Below are positions 15,853-23,394 of a stretch of DNA of 34,974 bases, in pieces. The notes below the pieces were generated by a model. The model ran no database searches. It was not told the origin of the DNA and saw only the letters and a program-made list of their open reading frames with translations. Position 1 is the stretch's first letter. The number at the start of each line of letters is the position of its first letter. The position numbers and the translations under genes are program-made. Origin of the DNA: CADCTM01 sp049671305 (lineage in GTDB: Bacteria > Cyanobacteriota > Cyanobacteriia > Cyanobacteriales > Coleofasciculaceae); NCBI GenBank assembly GCA_049671305.1, contig JBATUR010000062.1, positions 1 through 34,974 on the forward strand, written 5' to 3'.

Positions 15853-17965
15853 TTTAAAGAGACGATTAGCTAATATGTCGCCTTCCAAGCGCCGTGAAGC
15901 TCTCTTAAGTCTACCGACTTATTTAGCTGAAGCATTCGAGATAGAGCGATTACGCAGTTTGTTGACTAATTTTGATTTCATTGATGCCAAGGTTACTGCT
16001 TTGGGTTCACAGCCGCTAATTGCCGATTACGATTTAGCTTTGCATTTTGATATCCCAAATACTGAGAATGGATTGAAGGATAAGGCAGATCATCTGACAT
16101 TAATTCAATGTGCGCTTCGGTTGTCGGCGCATATTTTGGATCAAGATAAAACGCAACTAGCGGGACAATTATTAGGGCGTTTGATGTCTTTTGAAGCGCC
16201 AGATATTCAGATGATGCTGGAACAGGCAAAACAGTGGAAAGCTGCACCTTGTTTACGTCCATTAACACCAAGCTTGATTTCTCCTAGCGGACGGTTATTA
16301 CGCACTCTCACAGGTCATAGCAGTGTTGTAACTGCTGTTGCCGTCACCCCAGATGGCAAACTAGCGATTTCTGGTTCATGGGACAAGACTCTGAAAGTCT
16401 GGGATTTGGCAACTGGGAATCTATGTTTCAGCCTCCAAGACCATCACGACAACACTCTAAAAAATTTTTTTGATAGCGATATGGTAAGTTCTGTCGCCGT
16501 CACTCCAGATGGCAAACTAGCGATTTCTGGTTCGCTTGACAAGACTTTAAGAGTTTGGGATTTGGCAACAAGACAGATACGTTTCACTTTCCAAGGTCAT
16601 AGCGATCGGGTCAATACTGTGGCTGTCACCCCAAATGGCAAACTAGCAATTTCTGGTTCATGGGACAAGACTCTGAAAGTTTGGGATTTGGCAACAGAAA
16701 AGGAATGCTTCACTCTCGAAGGTCATAGCGAGATGATAAATGCTATCGCCGTCACCCCAGATAGCAAACTAGCGATTTCTGGTTCACAAGATAACATGCT
16801 GAAAGTTTGGGATTTGGCAACAGAAAAGGAACGTTTTCAGCTCGAAGGACATAGTAATGTGGTAACTGCTGTCGCCGTCACTCCAGATGGCACACGAGCG
16901 ATTTCTGGTTCATACGATAACACTCTAAGAGTTTGGGATTTGGCAATTGGGGAGGAATGTTTTAAGCTCAAAGGTCATAGCGGCACTGTAAATGCTGTAG
17001 CCGTCAGCCCAGATGGCAAACTAGCGATTTCTGGGTCACACGATAACACTCTAAAAGTTTGGGATTTGGCAACAGGAAAGGAATGCTTCACTCTCGAATG
17101 TCATAGCGATTCGGTAAATGCTGTCGCCGTTACCCCAGATGGCAAACTAGCAATTTCTGGTTCCGGTTTAAGGGATAAAACTTTGAAAGTATGGGATTTG
17201 GCAACTGGGAAGGAATGTTTACTCCCCCTCCAAGGTCATAGCGACCAAGTAAGGGCTGTCGCCGTCACCCCAGATGGCACAAGAGCAATTTCTGGTTCAG
17301 TTGACAAGACTCTGAAAGTTTGGGATTTGGCAACAGGAAAGGAACGTTTTACCCTCGAAGGTCATAGCGGTTTGGTAAGGTCTATTGCCGTCACCCCAGA
17401 TGGCAAGTTAATTTCTGGTTCAGACAACAACACTTTAAAAGTTTGGGATTTGGCAACAGGAAAGGAATGTTTTACTCTCGAAGGTCATAGCGACTTGGTA
17501 AGTGCTGTAGCCGTCACCCCAGATGGCACATTAGCAATTTCTGGTTCACAAGACAAGACTCTAAAAGTTTGGAATTTGGCAACCAGAAAGGTTTGTTTCA
17601 CACTCAAAGGTTATAGTAATTCGGTAATTGCTGTTGCCGTCACTTCAAAGAGCAAACTAGCAATTTCTGGTTCAGACAACAATACTTTAAAAGTTTGGGA
17701 TTTGGCAACAGGAAAGGAACGTTTCACCCTCAAAGGTCATAGCAATTTTATAACTGCTGTAGCTATCACCCCAGATTGCAAAATAGCGATTTCTAGTTCA
17801 GTTGACAATACTCTAAAAGTCTGGGATTTGGCAACCACAAAAGTCATTGCCAGCTTCACTGGAGAGAGCAATTTATATTGCTGTGCCGTTGCACCAGATG
17901 GAGTCACAGTTATTGTGGGTGAGGAATCAGGACGACTGCATTTCCTTCGATTGGAGGGAGTGTGA
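15845..17965 (+). CDS. WD40-repeat sensor protein coupled to the STAND ATPase
   Basis: From the ATG at 15845 it has 706 residues. Residues 1-150 are helical (LPTYLAEAFEIERLRSLLTN, FIDAKVTALGSQPLIADYDL) and match the helical linker that normally follows the ATPase in single-chain cyanobacterial NB-ARC/NACHT-WD40 proteins. From about residue 152, twelve full WD40 blades and a degenerate last one follow, each about 42 residues with GHS...VAVTPDGKLAISGS...LKVWDLATGKE. The start overlaps the STAND stop (ATGAGTGA), so translation is coupled. The frame is open upstream to 15701, but that part only shadows the STAND gene. WD40 propellers bind proteins or peptides; ligand unknown. The blades are nearly identical except at a few positions. 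Confidence 0.9.
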   Translation: MSDLKRRLANMSPSKRREALLSLPTYLAEAFEIERLRSLLTNFDFIDAKVTALGSQPLIADYDLALHFDIPNTENGLKDKADHLTLIQCALRLSAHILDQDKTQLAGQLLGRLMSFEAPDIQMMLEQAKQWKAAPCLRPLTPSLISPSGRLLRTLTGHSSVVTAVAVTPDGKLAISGSWDKTLKVWDLATGNLCFSLQDHHDNTLKNFFDSDMVSSVAVTPDGKLAISGSLDKTLRVWDLATRQIRFTFQGHSDRVNTVAVTPNGKLAISGSWDKTLKVWDLATEKECFTLEGHSEMINAIAVTPDSKLAISGSQDNMLKVWDLATEKERFQLEGHSNVVTAVAVTPDGTRAISGSYDNTLRVWDLAIGEECFKLKGHSGTVNAVAVSPDGKLAISGSHDNTLKVWDLATGKECFTLECHSDSVNAVAVTPDGKLAISGSGLRDKTLKVWDLATGKECLLPLQGHSDQVRAVAVTPDGTRAISGSVDKTLKVWDLATGKERFTLEGHSGLVRSIAVTPDGKLISGSDNNTLKVWDLATGKECFTLEGHSDLVSAVAVTPDGTLAISGSQDKTLKVWNLATRKVCFTLKGYSNSVIAVAVTSKSKLAISGSDNNTLKVWDLATGKERFTLKGHSNFITAVAITPDCKIAISSSVDNTLKVWDLATTKVIASFTGESNLYCCAVAPDGVTVIVGEESGRLHFLRLEGV
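16300..17850 (+). repeat. Tandem ~126-bp coding repeats (WD40 blades)
   Basis: About twelve units share near-verbatim DNA, such as GATGGCAAACTAGCGATTTC and GTTTGGGATTTGGCAACAGG. The period is about 126 bases (42 codons), with a longer spacing in the second unit and a short insert in the seventh. The similarity at DNA level, not only at protein level, points to recent duplication or gene conversion. Confidence 0.85.
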
Positions 17966-18007
17966 TGCAGTCAATTACCTCAAATACTCCTTAGTCAAAA
18001 ACCACAA

Positions 18008-18808
18008 CTAATTCTTCTGCAACTTCGTACCGCAATTCTTACAAAAATGAGCATCTTGATCATGAAAAGGTAAACTACAACCCTCACAAACATTTTCCAA
18101 CTGATTTGCCGTTTTCAATAATTGCTTAATTAAATCTCCCAACTGCCAAGGAATTAAAGCAATCCCGGTTAAAATCATTAAAACTGTCAGCAACCTACCG
18201 CTTTCTGAAATTGGTGTCAAATCCCCAAAACCAACAGTTGTCATAGTAACAACGGAAAAATAAAAGGCATCCAAAAAAGTGCCAAAGGCTTCAGGATTAA
18301 CCGGATTCTCAACTTGATAAATTAAACCAGAATAAATAAACAAAATTGTAAATAATGTAAATAAAATCCTGGCAAAAATAACGCCATCTTCAGAATTTAT
18401 ATTTAAAAAATAGATTTTTAAATCGATAAATCGGATTAATTTTAGAATACGGAACCACCGAAGAATACGGATATATTTAATACTTGTCAACTGCGAGATA
18501 AAAGATAAAATGGCAATCAAATCTAATAGTGAAAAGGGACGAAAAAAGAATTGCCACTTATTTTCAGCACACCAAAAACGAATGATGTATTCTAAAATAA
18601 AAATGATGCCAACCAAGCGATCAATATCATCAACAATATTTCTAACTACATTAGGAAGTGAGTAAGTTTGAGCAACAAAAATTATGAAAGATAGCAAGAT
18701 TAGCCCCATAATTAAGAGGTTAACTGCTCTTCCTATTGGTGTTTCAACATCTTCTAAATAAGAGGCAATCTTCTTACGGATCGAAATGGATGAAAACTCA
18801 AATTCCAT
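18008..18808 (-). CDS. Voltage-gated-type potassium channel with C-terminal zinc ribbon
   Basis: A 266-residue membrane protein from the ATG at 18808. It has six membrane segments, an S4-like helix with basic residues at regular spacing (YIRILRWFRILKLIRF), and the canonical K+ selectivity filter TTVGFGDLTP near residues 189-198. After S6 it ends in a small zinc ribbon with two Cys pairs (CEGC, CKNC). The function is K+ flux across the plasma or thylakoid membrane. The zinc ribbon may serve assembly or redox/metal sensing, which is inference. The frame extends upstream to 18850, but Met at 18808 gives the natural MEFEFSSISIRKK start. It overlaps the end of mutL by 11 bases, so the two genes are co-transcribed. 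Confidence 0.88.
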   Translation of the reverse strand: MEFEFSSISIRKKIASYLEDVETPIGRAVNLLIMGLILLSFIIFVAQTYSLPNVVRNIVDDIDRLVGIIFILEYIIRFWCAENKWQFFFRPFSLLDLIAILSFISQLTSIKYIRILRWFRILKLIRFIDLKIYFLNINSEDGVIFARILFTLFTILFIYSGLIYQVENPVNPEAFGTFLDAFYFSVVTMTTVGFGDLTPISESGRLLTVLMILTGIALIPWQLGDLIKQLLKTANQLENVCEGCSLPFHDQDAHFCKNCGTKLQKN

Positions 18809-20495
18809 GACTTTTGCCAATAACCCAATGTCTGCGGAAGAAACGTGCAAGAGATGACTCTTCTAATGATAAATAAATTGGACGTCCGTGAGGGCAGGTG
18901 CGAGGATTTTTGGTGCTTTTCCATTGGTCAATTAATGTCTGCATCTCTGATAAACTTAGGGGTGTGCCATTACGAATTGCACTCCGACAAGCGGTGGCAA
19001 CTTGTGCTGTTTGCAAGTCTCCGCCTAAACTTAGTTCTATAAGTGCCGCAGCACAATCATCGCGCTTTGTCAAGAGCGCCGGGGCGCTACGCACTGCCCA
19101 AAGTTGTTGTCCAAAGGGTTCAATGTCGAGGTTTAAGCGCTGAAGTTGCTCGATTTGGTCGGGTTTGAGGTGGGTGAGGACAACTGGGGGTTCTAGGGGA
19201 AGTAGCTGCCAGTGATCGCATATCTGCTCATATAAAACTCGTTCGTGGGCAATATGCTGCTCAATTAACCAGACTCCGGTAGGATGTTCTGCCAAAATAT
19301 AGCGATTATGAACCTGGGCAACCGCTTTTAATTCAATTAAATCAATTTGGGCACTATTTTGTGTCGCTGGCGAGGATTGAATTGAGCGACTGACGTTGTA
19401 AGCGCCTTGAGTTTCTGCAACTTTAAGCAATTGTTCAACACGGTGGGAATGGGCAGCTTCGGGCAGGGTAGCGGGGCTAATTCTCAAAGCTTGGGCGATC
19501 GCATTCGTAACTTGTTCACTCCAAAAATCCAGTGAATGCAGATAGATTTCCGCCTTAGCTGGGTGGCGGTTCCAGTCGATTTGGCTAGGGCAAATTTGCA
19601 GGTGCAGGAAACATATCGGATAGCGATCGCGTGGACAAGTGCGGGCAAAGGCGCTAAGGATAGTTTGTTCCAACTCAGGCGATCGCACCAAACGACGATT
19701 TGTTGCCACTTTCACCCAATCTGGGCGCTGACGGTGACAGCGATCGGGTAATCCCAACACAATTTGAATTTTAGACCAATTATTCTCTGCATCTTGGGAA
19801 GGTGTGGGAACTTCTAGCATTAGATGCTGCAAGTCAGTTTGCCGTACCTGACGCAAAATTTGAGGTAAAATTTGCTGTGCTGTTTTGCCAGGGCTGATCG
19901 TAAACCAGGGGCGATCATTTTGCTGCACTTGCCAAGTAACATGAGGATGGCAAAGCGCGATGTGGTGAATTGTCGCTTGTACTGCCTTGAGTTGTTGGGC
20001 TACAGTTGGTAAACCTTGGCGGCGCACTGACCAGGTTCCGAATAAATTAGAGACAGTGACAACGGTACCCGGTGCGATCGCGACAGTTGAGTTTTGCTCG
20101 ACTTCGCCTTGGCAATTATACACGACTTGCCAGCCTTCCGGTGTACCTTGGCGTCGGCTCAAAATCTCCAACTCAGCAAGTGCAGCTAAACTATGCAGTG
20201 CTTCGCCGCGAAAGCCTAAACTAGTAATCTGCCACAAATCAGGAAGAGTGCGGATTTTGCTCGTACTATGGGCTGAGGCGGCTTGTTGTAAGTCTGACCA
20301 CGCCATGCCAGTGCCATTATCTGCGACTCGCACCCGCCATTGAGAGGAAGAAATGGCGATCGCTATCCTCGTTGCACCTGCATCTAGGGCATTTTCTGCC
20401 AGTTCCCGTACCACTGCCGCTAACGAGTCAATTACTTCACCAGCGGCAATTAAATTGACTACCTCTTGGGGTAGAGTTTTGATGCCAACACCCAT
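18798..20495 (-). CDS. mutL: DNA mismatch repair protein MutL
   Basis: A 565-residue mismatch repair mediator. The N-terminal GHKL ATPase motifs are NLIAAGEVI (14-22), ELAENALDAGA (31-41), DNGTGM (59-64) and GFRGEAL (94-100). A linker of about 330-380 leads to the C-terminal dimerisation domain. That domain has IEQHIAHERVLYE, a variant of the endonuclease motif DQHAxxExxxxE, plus ACRSAIRNG and CPHGRP, the zinc-binding partners. This suggests an endonuclease-type MutL, as in organisms lacking MutH. The RPAVVVKE-like site reads DSLAAVVRE, a minor change. The channel gene starts inside its 3' end. Confidence 0.95.
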   Translation of the reverse strand: MGVGIKTLPQEVVNLIAAGEVIDSLAAVVRELAENALDAGATRIAIAISSSQWRVRVADNGTGMAWSDLQQAASAHSTSKIRTLPDLWQITSLGFRGEALHSLAALAELEILSRRQGTPEGWQVVYNCQGEVEQNSTVAIAPGTVVTVSNLFGTWSVRRQGLPTVAQQLKAVQATIHHIALCHPHVTWQVQQNDRPWFTISPGKTAQQILPQILRQVRQTDLQHLMLEVPTPSQDAENNWSKIQIVLGLPDRCHRQRPDWVKVATNRRLVRSPELEQTILSAFARTCPRDRYPICFLHLQICPSQIDWNRHPAKAEIYLHSLDFWSEQVTNAIAQALRISPATLPEAAHSHRVEQLLKVAETQGAYNVSRSIQSSPATQNSAQIDLIELKAVAQVHNRYILAEHPTGVWLIEQHIAHERVLYEQICDHWQLLPLEPPVVLTHLKPDQIEQLQRLNLDIEPFGQQLWAVRSAPALLTKRDDCAAALIELSLGGDLQTAQVATACRSAIRNGTPLSLSEMQTLIDQWKSTKNPRTCPHGRPIYLSLEESSLARFFRRHWVIGKSHGI

Positions 20496-20585
20496 AAATT
20501 TCTAGTTTAGCTTAGTGAAAAGTTTTTGCTTTTTGGGAAATATCTCCTATCTTTTTCAGCAAGATTTTGCCGTCATAAAAAACTT

Positions 20586-22157
20586 CTAAGTTTCATTATC
20601 CTCACTATTAGTCAAAGGCAAGATAACTCGAAAAGTTGTACCCACCCCGACTTGGCTAACAAAATTAACATTACCATTATGTAAGTTTACTGATTTTTGC
20701 ACAATCGTTAGACCCAATCCTGTTCCTGGTATATCACCAACATTTTTAGCTCTGTGAAATGATTCAAATAGTCGTTTTTGGTCTTCTAAGGGAATACCAA
20801 TTCCTTGATCTTGAATTTCAAATATCACATCATATTGCTGACAGGTACAGCGAAAGCGAACTATAGTTTCTTGAGGAGAATATTTAAGAGCATTCGTTAA
20901 TAAGTTATTTAAAATCTGGATCAGCAGTTTTTCATCAAGATAGACGGGAGCAACTTGCCCTGAATAAGTAAAATCGATTCTATTTTCTCGATCAATACTT
21001 AGTTGAATTTCTTCTACAAAAGTTTCACAAAAACTTTGGATAATTAGTGGTTGTGGGTTAAATTCTAGTTTCCCGGCTTCAACTTTACTAATCAATAGTA
21101 CATCATCTACAAGTTCTGTCATGCGTTTGACTGAGCTTTCAATGCGACGGTAGTGCTTTTGTTTTTTTTCTTGAGTCCATCTACTACTATATTTTTCCAA
21201 AAGTTCGGTAGAAGATAAGATAGAGGTTAGGGGAGTACGAAACTCATGACTTGCTATTGAAATAAAGTCAGATTTGAGTTCTCTTAGTTCTCTTTCTTGA
21301 TTTAATGCCTTGCTCATTTCCGCTTCTAACTGTTTGCGTTCACTGATGTCGCGACCAATATAAACAAAGTTTTTCAAACCTTGTATTTCTGTGGGAACGG
21401 CAGAACAAGAAAAAGCAACGGTTATATTTTCTTGATTTTTTTTAAGGCAATTTATTTCGACATTTTTTAGAAATTCCCCAACTCCATAATTAGATAAGCT
21501 ATTGATTTGGTTTAGAAAGTTTTCGTCGCAAATTATTAGGGAAATCGGTTTATTTACTAATTCTTCTTCGCTATAGCCAAATAAATCTTGTGCAAATTGA
21601 TTAGCTGTTTTGATTATTCCTGAATTTGTAGTTACTATTAAAGCCTCAGCCATTGAGGTGATAATTTTATCAATATAATTTTTGGAATTGTGTGTCGAGG
21701 TTAATAACAGTTGAGCTTCATTAGTGCGTTGAGCAAAGCTTTGTTGCAAAAGCATCCTTTCCGTTGAATCTTCTAATAAGATTATTAAGCTATTTTCTGG
21801 ATAGTTTTGCTCTGAAGATTCATTGATGTACAAATCAATATATAGAGGATATTGTTTGTAGTGTAAGGTATTATTAGTGTTTTGACATTGTTCGAGCAGC
21901 TTTGAGTTTCGTTCTTCCGATCTTCCTACTCCTTTCAACTCAAAAATAACCTCCCTTCCTTCCAAAATATCAATCAAAACTGATTCAATTCCGATAATTT
22001 CCGGAAAGGAGAGGCGAACATCATTTCCTTGATATAATTCATCGGGAAATTCAGCAAAATATTGAGCACCATAAGATGCTTCAAGGATGATCAAATTTCG
22101 ATCTAATGTCAGGTATTCATATCGTGGCGTTAGGAGTTTTTTGACCAGAGGGTTCAT
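20586..22157 (-). CDS. PAS-containing sensor histidine kinase
   Basis: A 523-residue soluble kinase with no membrane segments. Residues 1-130 form an N-terminal PAS-like region ending in LIILLEDSTER. A second PAS domain follows at about 160-280 (ALIVTTNSGIIKTANQFAQ, then FVYIGRDISERK). The HisKA box is SIASHEFRTPL with His304. The ATPase motifs are the N box NLLTNALKYS, G1 DQGIGIP and G2 GTGLGLTIV. No receiver domain is attached and no response regulator is adjacent. Its start overlaps the stop of the upstream GTPase gene by ATGA, so kinase and GTPase are co-translated. The kinase probably senses the state of the small GTPase or a cytoplasmic ligand; that link is inferred from context. Confidence 0.92.
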   Translation of the reverse strand: MNPLVKKLLTPRYEYLTLDRNLIILEASYGAQYFAEFPDELYQGNDVRLSFPEIIGIESVLIDILEGREVIFELKGVGRSEERNSKLLEQCQNTNNTLHYKQYPLYIDLYINESSEQNYPENSLIILLEDSTERMLLQQSFAQRTNEAQLLLTSTHNSKNYIDKIITSMAEALIVTTNSGIIKTANQFAQDLFGYSEEELVNKPISLIICDENFLNQINSLSNYGVGEFLKNVEINCLKKNQENITVAFSCSAVPTEIQGLKNFVYIGRDISERKQLEAEMSKALNQERELRELKSDFISIASHEFRTPLTSILSSTELLEKYSSRWTQEKKQKHYRRIESSVKRMTELVDDVLLISKVEAGKLEFNPQPLIIQSFCETFVEEIQLSIDRENRIDFTYSGQVAPVYLDEKLLIQILNNLLTNALKYSPQETIVRFRCTCQQYDVIFEIQDQGIGIPLEDQKRLFESFHRAKNVGDIPGTGLGLTIVQKSVNLHNGNVNFVSQVGVGTTFRVILPLTNSEDNET

Positions 22158-22690
22158 GTTGCCTCTATGCTTTTGTAAGCTAATTTATGGAAGATTTCAT
22201 CTACAGATAGACCTGTTTTTGCTGAAGTTTGATAAACAGCAGTAACTCTTTCTAATCCTTCTTTTTCTTTAACGAGTTGTATCAGTTTTTCTAGTTTTTC
22301 TTCATCGATTAAATCGGATTTATTTAAAGCAATTATAAATGAGCTTTTGGGGTTTACTGACAAAAACAGTTGAATATGTTCTGGAAGTCGCTCTAGAGTC
22401 TCAATTCGATTGACATCAGCAACGATGATTGCACCGCTGCTTCCTTGTAAGTAACTAGGAGCAATCGATTTAAATTTAGTATGTCCTTCTAAGTCCCAGA
22501 TTAATAATTGTAAATTTTGGTTTTCCTGCTGTTGAACTTCTGTTAGCTCTAGTAATTTACGTGAGATTTTTACACCAACAGTAGAAAGATAAGCATCATT
22601 AAATTGCCTGTCTACAAAGCGGCGAATTAAGCTGGTTTTGCCAACTCCAAAGTCACCAATCATACAGATTTTCTTAGAGATCGTTGCCAT
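22154..22690 (-). CDS. Ras-like small GTPase with intact P-loop
   Basis: A 178-residue Ras-superfamily GTPase. Visible motifs are the P-loop GDFGVGKTS (residues 12-20, Thr19), a switch I Thr in STVGVKIS, the G3 region IWDLEGHTKF, G4 NKSD and G5 TSAKTG. It lacks C-terminal Cys or lipidation signals. It is about half identical by eye to the next upstream gene (ICMIGDFGVGKTSLIRRFVD against ICIIGESKVGKNSLIRRFVD), so the two are tandem duplicates. Its stop overlaps the kinase start by 4 bases. Bacterial relatives act in polarity and motility with roadblock-type partners; the specific role here is unknown. Confidence 0.92.
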   Translation of the reverse strand: MATISKKICMIGDFGVGKTSLIRRFVDRQFNDAYLSTVGVKISRKLLELTEVQQQENQNLQLLIWDLEGHTKFKSIAPSYLQGSSGAIIVADVNRIETLERLPEHIQLFLSVNPKSSFIIALNKSDLIDEEKLEKLIQLVKEKEGLERVTAVYQTSAKTGLSVDEIFHKLAYKSIEAT

Positions 22691-22745
22691 AATGGATAAA
22701 TAATTTGTCGATTGCTGAGTTTTTGAGAAGCACTAGACAGTTGCC

Positions 22746-23336
22746 CTAATCAGTCTCTAAAGAGATTTGCTGCCCTTCTCCCAAAAGTAGGGGTCGGGTA
22801 GTTGGGGTAGTATTACCTGATTCTAGAATTTTATAAGCTAATTGTTGAAAAATCTCGTCAACATATTTACCTGTCTTTGCAGAAGTTGGATAAATACCTG
22901 AAACCTGTTTTAATACTTGATGTGGAATCAGGTTTTCCAGTTTGGTTGGTAAAATTAAATCACATTTGTTCAAAGCAACGAAGATTACACTTTTCGGATT
23001 GAGCGATAAAAAGAGTTGAATATGCGCCGGCAGTCGCTCAATTGTATCCTGACGGCTGGCATCGGCAACGGCTATTGCACCACTGCTTCCTCTTAAGTAT
23101 TGGGGAGCAAAAGCTTGAAATTTTGCCTCTCCTGTGACATCCCAAAGCATTAACTGTAGATTCAGTTGGTTTTGAGACATGGCATCGGGTAATTCTACCG
23201 TTTTGCGCGCAATAGTTACTCCCAGAGTAGCTAAATATTCATTACTGAACTTACGGTCTACAAAACGACGAATTAAGCTATTTTTACCAACTTTTGACTC
23301 ACCAATTATGCAAATTTTTTTAGACAGTAGTGACAT
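22746..23336 (-). CDS. Ras-like small GTPase with Asn in the Mg-binding P-loop position
   Basis: A 196-residue paralogue of the next gene downstream. The P-loop reads GESKVGKNS (residues 12-20). The Ser/Thr that binds Mg2+ in GK(S/T) is Asn19, the same position as Ras Ser17, while the paralogue has Thr. Other motifs are kept: switch I ATLGVTIA, G3 LWDVTGEAKF, G4 NKCD, G5 TSAKTG. The C-terminal tail is about 18 residues longer than in the paralogue and polar. It lies 55 bases upstream of the paralogue and 58 bases downstream of the OmpA-domain gene on the same strand. It may be a pseudo-GTPase or a protein locked in the empty or GDP form; that is inference. Confidence 0.92.
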   Translation of the reverse strand: MSLLSKKICIIGESKVGKNSLIRRFVDRKFSNEYLATLGVTIARKTVELPDAMSQNQLNLQLMLWDVTGEAKFQAFAPQYLRGSSGAIAVADASRQDTIERLPAHIQLFLSLNPKSVIFVALNKCDLILPTKLENLIPHQVLKQVSGIYPTSAKTGKYVDEIFQQLAYKILESGNTTPTTRPLLLGEGQQISLETD

Positions 23337-23394
23337 AATGATAGCTACTATTGACTCATTTTTTCTTCCTTACTTAGTAAACATAGTTAATGGT

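Noticed and set aside
16300..17850. CRISPR-like or satellite array
   Set aside because: The regular repeats are codon-phased WD40 blades within one long open frame.
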